Part shown: positions 27,216-35,206 of the stretch, one piece after another | Layout: every line of letters begins with the position of its first letter | Position numbering within the stretch: position 1 is the first letter of the stretch | Assembly (NCBI RefSeq): GCF_004006665.1 | Contig: NZ_QOCL01000002.1 | Span: forward strand, 248,001-312,000 | DNA length: 64,000 nt | Direction: 5' to 3' | Origin: Halobacteriovorax sp. HLS | Lineage (GTDB): Bacteria; Bdellovibrionota; Bacteriovoracia; Bacteriovoracales; Bacteriovoracaceae | The notes under the pieces: model-generated | Databases searched by the model: none | Seen by the model: the letters and a program-made list of their open reading frames with translations, nothing else | Told to the model about the DNA's origin: nothing | Made by a program: the position numbers and the translations under genes

Positions 27216-27785
27216 ATGACTAAGTTAATTGTAGGGTTGGGAAACCCTGGTTCAGAATATAAGAATACGCGACATAATATTGCTTGGGATGTTTTAGAGA
27301 AACTATCATTCTTTAATGATCTAACATGGCTTCAAAAGAATAAAGGTCTTTGCGCTACAAAAGATATAGACGGTGAGAAGTTTATCTTTCTTATGCCGCA
27401 AACCTATATGAATCTAAGTGGTGAGTCGGTTGCGCCTTTTGTAAATTTCTATAAAGTTGCACTGGAAGATATATTAGTCATTCACGATGAGTTGGATTTA
27501 GACTTTGGTACTGTTGCTTATAAAGATGGTGGTGGGCTTGCTGGTCATAATGGCCTTAAATCTATTGCTCAGTGCTTAGGAAATCAGGGGTTTAAGAGAC
27601 TTCGTGTTGGTATAGGTAGACCAGTTCATGGGTCAGTAAGTAGTTGGGTATTGTCAGGATACCATGGTGAAGATAAAGACTTCATAGATAAATATTTAGA
27701 AGAATCTGCCAAGGTCGTAGAAACTTATATTGAAAGAGGTTTTCAAAGTGCGGCAAGAAGTTATAGTAAGAAGAAATTAATTTAA
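27216..27785 (+). CDS. pth: Peptidyl-tRNA hydrolase
   Basis: Releases tRNA from peptidyl-tRNA dropped by ribosomes. The 189 residues start with VGLGNPGSEYKNTRHNIAW, carrying the catalytic histidine, and continue with MPQTYMNLSGE, DELDLDFG and GGGLAGHNGLKSI. All active-site residues are present and the length is standard. It is placed between prs and ychF; the prs-pth-ychF order is common in bacteria. Confidence 0.96.
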   Translation: MTKLIVGLGNPGSEYKNTRHNIAWDVLEKLSFFNDLTWLQKNKGLCATKDIDGEKFIFLMPQTYMNLSGESVAPFVNFYKVALEDILVIHDELDLDFGTVAYKDGGGLAGHNGLKSIAQCLGNQGFKRLRVGIGRPVHGSVSSWVLSGYHGEDKDFIDKYLEESAKVVETYIERGFQSAARSYSKKKLI

Positions 27786-27797
27786 AAGGAAATAAAT

Positions 27798-28907
27798 ATG
27801 GCATTAAACTGTGGAATCGTTGGGCTTCCAAACGTTGGGAAATCAACAATCTTTCAAGCGTTGACTTCAGCACCTGCTGAGGCAGCAAATTACCCTTTTT
27901 GTACAATTGAACCAAATGTTGGGATTGTAAGTGTCGCTGATACTCGTTTAGATCAGATTACGAAATTGATTAAACCTAGTAAGACCATTCCAACTGTTGT
28001 TGAATTTGTAGACATTGCAGGTTTAGTTAAAGGAGCTAGTAAGGGTGAAGGACTTGGAAACCAGTTCTTAGGTCATATTAGACAGGTTAACGCAATTATT
28101 CATGTTGTAAGATGCTTTGATGATGGTGATATTGTTCATGTTCACGGAAGAATTGATCCAACTGATGATATTGAAACAATTAATATCGAGTTAGCTCTTG
28201 CTGATGCAGAGGTTGTTACTAAGAAGCAACAAAATTTGCCAAAACTTATGAAGAATCAAAATAAGGATATTTCGAGTAAAGCGAAAGCAATTCAACCAAT
28301 TTTAGAAAAACTAGAAGCACACTTAAGTGAAGGTCTCGCTGCAAGAATTTTTGAAATGAGCAAGGACGAAAGAGAACTAGTTTCTGAGTTGAACTTGATA
28401 ACAATGAAAGACGTTCTCTATCTATGTAATGTTGATGAAGATGGAGTTAGCGATGATAACGAATATGTAAAAAGCGTTAAAGAGTTTGCTTCTAAAGAGG
28501 GAGCACAAGTTAGTGTTATCTGTGGGAAGTTAGAATCTGAAATTGCTTCACTTGAAACTGAAGAAGAGAAGAGTGAATTTCTAGAGGCCGCAGGCCTTGA
28601 GCAATCAGGACTACAGGTTCTAACTAAGACCGCTTACGAAATGCTTGGACTTAGAACCTACTTTACTGCTGGTGAAAAAGAAGTGAGAGCTTGGACTTTT
28701 AAAGCCGGAGCAAAAGCGCCACAAGCAGCTGGTGTAATCCATACTGATTTTGAAAGAGGCTTTATTAAGGCCGAAATTTACCACTGTGATGATTTATTTG
28801 CTCTTGGATCTGAGCAAAAAGTCAAAGAAGCTGGAAAGTTTAGGATTGAAGGAAAAGAGTATGATGTCAAAGATGGTGACATCATACATTTTAGATTTAA
28901 CGTTTAG
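27798..28907 (+). CDS. ychF: Redox-regulated ATPase YchF (Obg-related)
   Basis: An Obg-family P-loop NTPase with ATP preference that binds ribosomes and takes part in stress responses. The P-loop is GLPNVGKST (9-17), then DIAGLVKGASKGEGLGN for switch II. NVDE replaces NKxD in G4, explaining ATP rather than GTP use. The C-terminal TGS-like domain ends DIIHFRFNV, the invariant YchF terminus. AAAGGA precedes the ATG. It converges with slt, overlapping 11 bp. Confidence 0.96.
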   Translation: MALNCGIVGLPNVGKSTIFQALTSAPAEAANYPFCTIEPNVGIVSVADTRLDQITKLIKPSKTIPTVVEFVDIAGLVKGASKGEGLGNQFLGHIRQVNAIIHVVRCFDDGDIVHVHGRIDPTDDIETINIELALADAEVVTKKQQNLPKLMKNQNKDISSKAKAIQPILEKLEAHLSEGLAARIFEMSKDERELVSELNLITMKDVLYLCNVDEDGVSDDNEYVKSVKEFASKEGAQVSVICGKLESEIASLETEEEKSEFLEAAGLEQSGLQVLTKTAYEMLGLRTYFTAGEKEVRAWTFKAGAKAPQAAGVIHTDFERGFIKAEIYHCDDLFALGSEQKVKEAGKFRIEGKEYDVKDGDIIHFRFNV

Positions 28908-30954
28908 AATTTAAACTAACATAAAAACTGTCTTCGAGAGATTTCTCGAGGACAGATTTATTTGATAACAAGTTATAAAAGAAAATATTTCTATAGATTA
29001 ACTTCACATACTTTCTGGTTTCTTTAAAAGGTATAGATTCAATAGTTACCATTGGATCCTCTGTAATAAAGATATCTTTTCTCCATCTCCTTACACGACT
29101 TTCTCCGGCATTATAAGCAGATAATGTATAAATTAAATTACCGTCATACATTTTTAATAAACGCTTAAGATAGTTGATTCCTATTCTAATATTTACATCA
29201 GGTCGCTTAAGGTGAGAGGTCTTAACATTCTTCTTATATTGTTTTGCTGTGGCCGGCATCAATTGCATAAGTCCACGAGCCCCTACATGTGACTTCGCTC
29301 TTGGATTAAAAGCAGACTCTTGTCTAATAAGGGAGAGAACCACAAGAGGATCTATTGTAGAATCAATCTTTTCAATTTTATTTAAGTATTGAAATGGAAA
29401 TAAGTTTCTTATTGTAAAGGCATCAAGTTCAAAATGTTCCTTATCAAGAGATTGATGCACGAGCTTGAAAGAGTGAAGGTACTTTTTCTCTTTCGTAAAC
29501 ATATTAACAAGTTTAACCACGAGATGTTTTCTAAGTTCTTTATTGTCTATCTTCTTGCTAGGAGATGTGAAAACGTACGCGGAGTCTCTTGAAATTATTT
29601 CTGAGATTTCATTATTAGAGAAAGAGTCGTAATTTTGATCAAGCCATAATGAAAGACGCTTCATGGAGGCAACGAAATTTGGAGAATATTTATTACTTCT
29701 TGGTATTTCTGGGGAGTTCTCTTCAGAATACTTGTTAAGTAACTTCTTCTTATCTTCAACATCAAATATATCTAGTAATTTCTTATAAGAAATTATGGCA
29801 TAGAAATTTAATGGAGAGGATTCTGTTAAAGTCGTAAATAAGTGCTTACTTAATTCCTCTTCACCATTTTTATAAAGTGTGTAGGCAATCCAAAATTTAA
29901 CTTTAGAATTATACTTGTCGTAATTTTTGATAAGCTTGAATTGTTCAATTGTAGTTACGGCCTTGGAAAACTTTCCAAACAATATATTAGACCATAGTAA
30001 TTGGAATATTGTCTCATCTAGCTGATCGTTAGTTGCTATAGTTAGTGCGTACTCAAAGAAGAAGCGAGCTTTTTCTGGGTCTTGTTTGTAGAGAAAACTT
30101 TTTCCAGCAGTAAGGATAGATATCCAGGCCCTCTTATCATCAATATATTTTTTATTTGAATCGAAGAAGGTTACGAGTTGTTGTCCTTTTTCGTAGGCCA
30201 GGTTTATATCACCTGTCTTAACCGATTTTCTAAAGTCAGAACGAATAGCATAAAATTCCTTCGTAAAATAGTTTTTCTCGGATGAGTCCTTTAATCCTGC
30301 ACTTTGTACATAGTTAGTAAGCTCAGTCGAAATTTTAATATATTTTAAGTGGCCAGAATTAGGCTTAAATTTATTTTCTAAATATTCTTCAGTCATAAGT
30401 TCTGAAATGAGCTTATGAAATTCAGATTGAGGATTAATTCTCGATAAATACCTAATAAAATCCTTCTTATGTTGTCCTTTAAGGTAATAAGGAAGCGCAA
30501 ACTTTAGATAGGTTAGATTTTTAAATGTTATTGATGAGTTTTCTTTAGCGTTAGTTACATTCTTCAAAAACTGAGAACGACAGTAGTTTTCTAAGTATTT
30601 AAATGTTCTTTTAACGAGATCAGGATTGTCAGATTGACCTTTGCTCTTTGGTAGACATACTTTGTGGAAAGTCTCAGCTCTTAGTTTTCTATTTTTGTAA
30701 AAAAGATTTAGTTCATCCATTAAAGGAGCATATTCTTTAAAAGCTGTAGATTTTTTAAAGTTATTTTTCATAAGTCTAACAGCTACTCGGTCGAATTTGT
30801 TTTTCTTAATTCCTTTGTAGAACTGGTAGAAAGATTTAGAGAAACGAGTATCGTATTTGTTAGTGTTTAAGGAAAAATCAAGATTTGTTTTTTTGGCAGC
30901 ATTACTTGTTATCGAAAATGATAATAAGATTAGCGTTGTTAAAATTCTTAACAC
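28897..30954 (-). CDS. Soluble lytic murein transglycosylase (Slt type)
   Basis: The 685 residues start with a signal peptide (MLRILTTLILLSFSITSNAA). A long alpha-helical superhelix (about 30-530) and a C-terminal SLT domain follow. The catalytic glutamate is Glu546 in RQESAFNP, followed by GARGLMQLMPATA and YNAGESRVRRW. The layout is that of E. coli Slt70, which cleaves glycan strands to 1,6-anhydro-MurNAc products; the amgK/murU-like genes at 42826-44752 could reuse the sugars. It is preceded by a HAMP-like membrane protein gene 36 bp upstream. Confidence 0.92.
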   Translation of the reverse strand: MLRILTTLILLSFSITSNAAKKTNLDFSLNTNKYDTRFSKSFYQFYKGIKKNKFDRVAVRLMKNNFKKSTAFKEYAPLMDELNLFYKNRKLRAETFHKVCLPKSKGQSDNPDLVKRTFKYLENYCRSQFLKNVTNAKENSSITFKNLTYLKFALPYYLKGQHKKDFIRYLSRINPQSEFHKLISELMTEEYLENKFKPNSGHLKYIKISTELTNYVQSAGLKDSSEKNYFTKEFYAIRSDFRKSVKTGDINLAYEKGQQLVTFFDSNKKYIDDKRAWISILTAGKSFLYKQDPEKARFFFEYALTIATNDQLDETIFQLLWSNILFGKFSKAVTTIEQFKLIKNYDKYNSKVKFWIAYTLYKNGEEELSKHLFTTLTESSPLNFYAIISYKKLLDIFDVEDKKKLLNKYSEENSPEIPRSNKYSPNFVASMKRLSLWLDQNYDSFSNNEISEIISRDSAYVFTSPSKKIDNKELRKHLVVKLVNMFTKEKKYLHSFKLVHQSLDKEHFELDAFTIRNLFPFQYLNKIEKIDSTIDPLVVLSLIRQESAFNPRAKSHVGARGLMQLMPATAKQYKKNVKTSHLKRPDVNIRIGINYLKRLLKMYDGNLIYTLSAYNAGESRVRRWRKDIFITEDPMVTIESIPFKETRKYVKLIYRNIFFYNLLSNKSVLEKSLEDSFYVSLNSKR
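28928..28963 (+). terminator. Terminator of the prs-pth-ychF unit
   Basis: Arms CTGTCTTCGAG (28928-28938) and CTCGAGGACAG (28945-28955) pair with one G-U around the loop AGATTT, then ATTTATTTG. It lies inside the 3' coding end of the convergent slt gene. Confidence 0.55.
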
Positions 30955-30990
30955 AAATGACCTCCTGTCATTAATGTATTAAAGACTTAA

Positions 30991-31563
30991 TTAATACAAA
31001 GTGTGATATCTCTTCTGAATCTCATCTAGTTTAAGATTGATTTCATCGAGAACCACTTTTTTATCTTCAGGAACAACCATACTAAGATTGTTGATATATG
31101 AAGAGACCTCACTCAGATAGACCATATCTTTCTTATAGTCTTCTTGGATCACTTCAAAAGTATCGTTAAAGTCGTCGGCGAGTTCCGTAAAGTAATCACC
31201 GTTCCTGAAGTATAGTTTACCATTACCTTCACGGTCTCTAATAGCGGAAAGATATTTCTGCACCTTATAGATTGGACCGGCAATTTTATGGCTAAATAAT
31301 AGACAAGCAATGAATGTTATGGCCGTGAAACCCACTTGAAAAAGGGCCAATACAACCATGAGATTATTCTTGTAAGTAGTCATTTTTAATGCCATTTCAG
31401 GTGAGTTTGCAGAGGCTTGCTCTACAAGCTTCGTCACGAGATCAAATACTGTTAATGGATAAAAAATACTAGAGATAAATAAGAATAAGCACACAAGTAT
31501 GCTAAATTTAATCTGAAATTTTGGATTTATTAAAATAATACTTCTTTTATATGGTGTAGCCAT
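30991..31563 (-). CDS. Two-helix membrane protein with HAMP-like segment
   Basis: The 190 residues have two transmembrane helices (about 18-40 and 68-90) flanking a short periplasmic loop. A cytoplasmic stretch follows, SHKIAGPIYKVQKYLSAI, which looks like the first HAMP helix (P-I-x-x-V/L pattern). The remainder is helical and acidic. There is no kinase, cyclase or methyl-accepting output domain, so this is a HAMP-only protein that may signal through partner binding. It precedes slt on the same strand. Confidence 0.6.
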   Translation of the reverse strand: MATPYKRSIILINPKFQIKFSILVCLFLFISSIFYPLTVFDLVTKLVEQASANSPEMALKMTTYKNNLMVVLALFQVGFTAITFIACLLFSHKIAGPIYKVQKYLSAIRDREGNGKLYFRNGDYFTELADDFNDTFEVIQEDYKKDMVYLSEVSSYINNLSMVVPEDKKVVLDEINLKLDEIQKRYHTLY

Positions 31564-31733
31564 TTAGTCGATTCCTTCCAACGAAAATTGCCAAAGTACA
31601 TATATGATATAAGAGATTAGCATCCTGTACCAGAATTATTTATATATGACCAAAACACTCAACAATAGAAACTTCTAACTTTCTTAACCGAATTTTTAGG
31701 GATATAAATATATATACAAAAAATGAGGTTTAT

Positions 31734-32891
31734 ATGAGTGATGATATTAAGAATTTAATTGGAACAATAGCTAATCCTGCAACAGGTAAGACGCTTGGCG
31801 TTGAGGGACGAGTTAAAGAGGTTATTGTTAATGATGATGCTGTAACAATTAAGTATGATCGAGAAGATATTTCTCCAATGCAAAAGAGAACAATTGAAGA
31901 TTCTATCTATGGTCTTTTAAAAGCAAATTTTGATGAAGATAATATTACAATAATGACAGTTTCAAAAAACTCTAAAGATGTACTTACTCAAGAAGATCGT
32001 CCTAAGAGAGAAGCTCCACCTAAGCAAGAGCAAGCACATGTTCACGCTGGACACGGTCCTACAGGCCAGGCCAAGAAGAGAGTGCCTGGAGTAAAGAAAG
32101 TACTTGCAGTATCTTCTTGTAAAGGTGGTGTTGGAAAATCGACAGTATCTGTAAACCTAGCAATGACTTTAAAAAATCAAGGACATAAGGTAGGTCTTCT
32201 AGATGCGGATATTTATGGGCCTTCATTGCCTATGCTACTTGGTCAACGTGCAGCAAAGCCAATTGCAAATGATAATAAGAAAATAGTTCCAGTCGAGACT
32301 CACGGCCTAAAATTTATCTCATTCGGTTTATTCGTTGAAGAGGGTGATGCCGTTATTTGGCGTGGTCCTATGTTAGGTGGGGTCTTGAATCAATTTCTTT
32401 TTGATGTTGATTGGGGAGAGCTAGACTATTTGATAGTTGACCTTCCTCCAGGAACTGGAGATATGCAACTTAGTATGGTCCAGGCAACTGAAGTAGATGC
32501 AGCAATTGTTGTTTCAACTCCTCAACAAGTAGCAATTCTTGATACTAAAAAAGGTATCAAAATGTTTGAGAAGATTAATATTCCAATCATTGGAATGGTT
32601 GAAAATATGAGCTACTTCGTCCCTGATGATAACTTAGATAAGAAATACTTTATATTTGGAAGCGGTGGAGTTAAGGCCGCATGTGATGAATTATCAACGA
32701 GCTTTCTAGGTGAGATACCAATGGAGATAGCCTTAAGAGAATCTTCTGATGAAGGAGTTCCTTATATGTCTCAGTCCGAGTATGAAGGTAGACCGGTATG
32801 GAAGGCCTACATGGAGCTTGGGGCACAGGTTCATAAACACATGGAAGCAAAGGGAAAGAAAGGCTTTTTTTCCAAGATCTTAGGTAAATAG
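31734..32891 (+). CDS. Mrp/NBP35-family P-loop ATPase lacking the CxxC motif
   Basis: The 385 residues comprise an N-terminal MIP18/DUF59-like domain (about 5-85), a His-rich linker (HVHAGHG, 102-108) and a deviant Walker A CKGGVGKST (129-137). DADIYGPSLPML, DLPPGTGD and VENMSYF follow as in ApbC/Mrp, an Fe-S cluster carrier. In the family, VENMSYF is usually followed closely by CxxC, which holds a bridging cluster; here the sequence is VPDDNLDKKYFIFG with no cysteines. Fe-S transfer by the usual mechanism is therefore doubtful. It is followed by a DUF4388 gene in an operon. Confidence 0.88.
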   Translation: MSDDIKNLIGTIANPATGKTLGVEGRVKEVIVNDDAVTIKYDREDISPMQKRTIEDSIYGLLKANFDEDNITIMTVSKNSKDVLTQEDRPKREAPPKQEQAHVHAGHGPTGQAKKRVPGVKKVLAVSSCKGGVGKSTVSVNLAMTLKNQGHKVGLLDADIYGPSLPMLLGQRAAKPIANDNKKIVPVETHGLKFISFGLFVEEGDAVIWRGPMLGGVLNQFLFDVDWGELDYLIVDLPPGTGDMQLSMVQATEVDAAIVVSTPQQVAILDTKKGIKMFEKINIPIIGMVENMSYFVPDDNLDKKYFIFGSGGVKAACDELSTSFLGEIPMEIALRESSDEGVPYMSQSEYEGRPVWKAYMELGAQVHKHMEAKGKKGFFSKILGK

Positions 32892-32900
32892 GATTATACT

Positions 32901-33437
32901 TTGTCATTACTTGGTACTATTGAAGAACAGACAACCTTCGGATTTACGGGAAGAATTAATATTCTAAATCGTAACACTGGACAATTCTTAGGCTTAGTCT
33001 TGATAGCGGATGGGTTGATTGTTGATTCTCGATATGGAGGATTAACAGGAGAAAAGTCTTTATACGTTGCCCTGTTTGACGATATGGAGCATACACCTTT
33101 AAAATTTATAGTAGAACCAGAAGTTGTGACACAAGAGCAGAAAGAATTTGGCCTTTCGTTTGATGAGTTTAAGATAACTTCACAAAAAAATTATCAGAGG
33201 CATAGAGAGTCTAAGTCTCTCAAGCCACCTCTTCACTTAAAGCTAATTTTAAATGGAGATTTTATATCAAAAGGGGATACTGTTTCTGAAGAAGAGTTTA
33301 AAGTAATGGCCACCTTGACGGAGTATTCAAGAGTGTCCGATATTTATAATAATTGTAAGCTCTTTGATTTTGAGGTCACTCAAGCATTAGTTTCTTTAAG
33401 AAAGAAAGGTGCGGTTAAAGTAATTAGTAATAGTTAG
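32901..33437 (+). CDS. DUF4388 (PATAN-like) domain protein
   Basis: Starts at TTG 32901 with AGGA seven bases upstream overlapping the previous stop. Residues 3-60 read LGTIEEQTTFGFTGRINIL...GLVLIADGLIVDSRYGGLTG, the pattern of DUF4388/PATAN domains found in delta-proteobacterial regulatory and gliding-related proteins. The C-terminal half (about 95-178) resembles a winged-helix (VSDIYNNCKLFDFEVTQALVSLRKKGAVKVI). The 178 residues suggest a cytoplasmic regulatory adaptor. Operon with the Mrp ATPase and the small downstream gene. Confidence 0.65.
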   Translation: MSLLGTIEEQTTFGFTGRINILNRNTGQFLGLVLIADGLIVDSRYGGLTGEKSLYVALFDDMEHTPLKFIVEPEVVTQEQKEFGLSFDEFKITSQKNYQRHRESKSLKPPLHLKLILNGDFISKGDTVSEEEFKVMATLTEYSRVSDIYNNCKLFDFEVTQALVSLRKKGAVKVISNS

Positions 33438-33459
33438 AAATATAAAACTGGAGAATTGT

Positions 33460-33651
33460 TTGAAAACACAAGAACACAACAAGGGTGAACTTAAAGAATT
33501 ATCTGTATCTGTTGAAAAAGATGTCGTTGAGGCATTTGAAAGAATGGCAGAGAACACTGGTTACAACTTAGAAGATCTAGTTGTAATTGCTTTAAAGAGA
33601 TTTAGAGCTAGTCACAGTGACTTCGAAGGAAAAAAGATGCCTAATGAGTAA
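33460..33651 (+). CDS. Small ribbon-helix-helix-like protein
   Basis: A 63-residue frame starting at TTG with GGAG six bases upstream. LKELSVSVEKDVVEAFERMAENTGYNLEDLVVIALKRF has the beta strand plus two helices of RHH DNA-binding proteins (residues 12-50). It could be a small transcription factor; there is no toxin partner, so an antitoxin role is not supported. Last gene before a strong terminator. Confidence 0.65.
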   Translation: MKTQEHNKGELKELSVSVEKDVVEAFERMAENTGYNLEDLVVIALKRFRASHSDFEGKKMPNE

Positions 33652-33663
33652 TTAGTTGTCTCG

Positions 33664-33690
33664 ATTAAGGGGTGTTTCTACCCCTTAATT
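33664..33690 (+). terminator. Intrinsic terminator of the mrp operon
   Basis: Perfect 10-bp stem ATTAAGGGGT / ACCCCTTAAT with loop GTTTCT (33674-33679), followed by TACTCTTTTTG. Located 13 bp after the RHH gene. Confidence 0.85.
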
Positions 33691-33982
33691 ACTCTTTTTG
33701 AGCTCAAATTTCCTTCATTTTCGTCAAAACTACAGTCACTATCTAACAAATACCTCTTAATACTACCGCTAAGAACCAGTTCCCAGTCTCATGTAACTAT
33801 CTGAATTTATTTATTTAGAATCCCCTAGATTTTCTCTTAAGGCCGAAAATAAAGCATACAATTTTTATACAGGCCGTTTAATATTTTTACACCTTCATTT
33901 TCAAGTCATAATTATCTCATCTATTTTCAGTTAGTTATGTCTCCCTGTGGCTTAAAATCTTGCAGAATTGATACTTAATGCA
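33691..33982. other. Non-coding region upstream of a sigma-54 promoter
   Basis: About 290 bases without a credible gene, AT-rich. It contains two copies of CCTTCATTTTC (33712-33722 and 33892-33902), 180 bp apart, that could be activator sites for the sigma-54 promoter just downstream. Nothing else is recognisable. Confidence 0.4.
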
Positions 33983-33998
33983 TGGCACGGTACTTGCT
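33983..33998 (+). promoter_or_regulatory. Consensus sigma-54 (RpoN) promoter
   Basis: TGGCACGGTACTTGCT is a full match to the sigma-54 consensus TGGCAC-N5-TTGCW, with invariant GG at 33984-33985 and GC at 33996-33997 exactly ten bases apart. Transcription would start near 34009, about 20 bases before the ATG at 34030, which has its own GGGAG. An NtrC-type activator is encoded at 50567-52063, though a direct link is not shown. Confidence 0.85.
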
Positions 33999-34029
33999 TA
34001 TATATAAGTACGAACATCGGGAGAAGATT

Positions 34030-35202
34030 ATGAAGTCACTACTGACTCTTAAAGCATTAACAGGATTCTTAACAGCAACTACTGTAGTAGTTGGTATTAA
34101 AGGCGTACAAGATGCGAACTTTAATTCAAATGAATTCATGAATCAAACAAAGGTTGAGATTGTGCAACGTTTAGATGATCAAGATGTTGTAAGATATGTA
34201 GCTTCAACAGAAGCAGCGAGACCGGCGGTTCAATACTTACCAATCAATGACCAGAACTCTTCTATAATTAATGGAGAATGGGAAGTAAGAAGAATTCAAA
34301 ATGAAAATAATGAAGTTGTTTTTGAAGCTAATAGTTCTGAAGAATATGTACCAATGAACTTTAACTTAATTGGTACTTCACTTGTAAAGATTAGCGGTGA
34401 AGAAGAAATGAATTTCAGAGTATCTTATTTAGATGAGAGTGGAAGAACTATCGCGCTATTTAGACAGTTCGGAAAAGGTTATGAAATTTTAGAAGCTGTA
34501 AGAGTTGTTAAGGCCGTTGAAAAGAAATCTGAAGTAATCGCTCAAGCTACTGTTAAAGAAGAAGTAAAGGAATCAAAGAATGGAGTACTCATTTCAGAAG
34601 TACAAGACTTAGTAATTGAAAGTGCTCTTCACCCAGTAAAAGATCCTAATATTTTACGTGGTGAAGTTGTCTCAGGAAATATTGTAGTAGATACAAACTT
34701 GATAGAGGAATTAAACGTTGTTGTTGGTATCGGTAAGAACTATGAGCAGCCACTAAGCTTCTTAGGTGGAGCTGAGATTAAGGCCGGAGGTCAGTTTTCT
34801 GCTGAAACAAATCATGGTGAAGTTACAGGTATAATAACTAATAATGGAAAAGATGGGTTTAGAATCAGATTTGCGACAGGGCCTCTTCAAGGTGCAATGT
34901 TAAACTTTGTATCTGAAGCTAAGTTAGATCAAATGGCTGCTCAACTTGAAGAGTCACAATTATTACAGCAAGAAGCTAGAGAGTTAACTTCTGATCAGAT
35001 CGAAGTTGTTGAAGAGCAAAACGAAGCAGAGTTCTCAAGATCAGCTGGTGTAGAAGGTGAACAAAATATATATGAAGTAAGTGAAGAAGAAGTTGAAGAG
35101 GAAGAAATTGTAGAACCAGAAACAGAAGAAGAATTTGCAAGAATAACTGAAGAAGTAGGGTTTGACTTTACTCAACCAAAAAGAGCGCCAGCTTCAAAAT
35201 AA
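34030..35202 (+). CDS. Sigma-54-controlled exported protein of unknown function
   Basis: The start is set at the ATG at 34030: GGGAG lies upstream, and the ATG at 33982 falls inside the sigma-54 promoter before the transcription start. The protein of 390 residues has a hydrophobic N-terminal export segment (about 5-25), a beta-rich first domain, and a second beta domain containing VKDPNILRGEVVSGNIVVDTN. The C-terminal third is very acidic (EVSEEEVEEEEIVEPETEEE). No family recognised. Its own promoter and terminator-bounded position make it a single-gene unit under conditional control. Confidence 0.75.
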   Translation: MKSLLTLKALTGFLTATTVVVGIKGVQDANFNSNEFMNQTKVEIVQRLDDQDVVRYVASTEAARPAVQYLPINDQNSSIINGEWEVRRIQNENNEVVFEANSSEEYVPMNFNLIGTSLVKISGEEEMNFRVSYLDESGRTIALFRQFGKGYEILEAVRVVKAVEKKSEVIAQATVKEEVKESKNGVLISEVQDLVIESALHPVKDPNILRGEVVSGNIVVDTNLIEELNVVVGIGKNYEQPLSFLGGAEIKAGGQFSAETNHGEVTGIITNNGKDGFRIRFATGPLQGAMLNFVSEAKLDQMAAQLEESQLLQQEARELTSDQIEVVEEQNEAEFSRSAGVEGEQNIYEVSEEEVEEEEIVEPETEEEFARITEEVGFDFTQPKRAPASK

Positions 35203-35206
35203 TATA

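Noticed and set aside
33951-33966. A second sigma-54-like site, TGGCTTAAAATCTTGC, upstream of 33983
   Set aside because: The GG and GC doublets are 11 bases apart, not 10, and the match outside them is poor; the site at 33983 is far better.
33982-34029. Start of the sigma-54-controlled gene at ATG 33982
   Set aside because: That ATG lies within the promoter core, upstream of the expected transcript start, and has no ribosome site.
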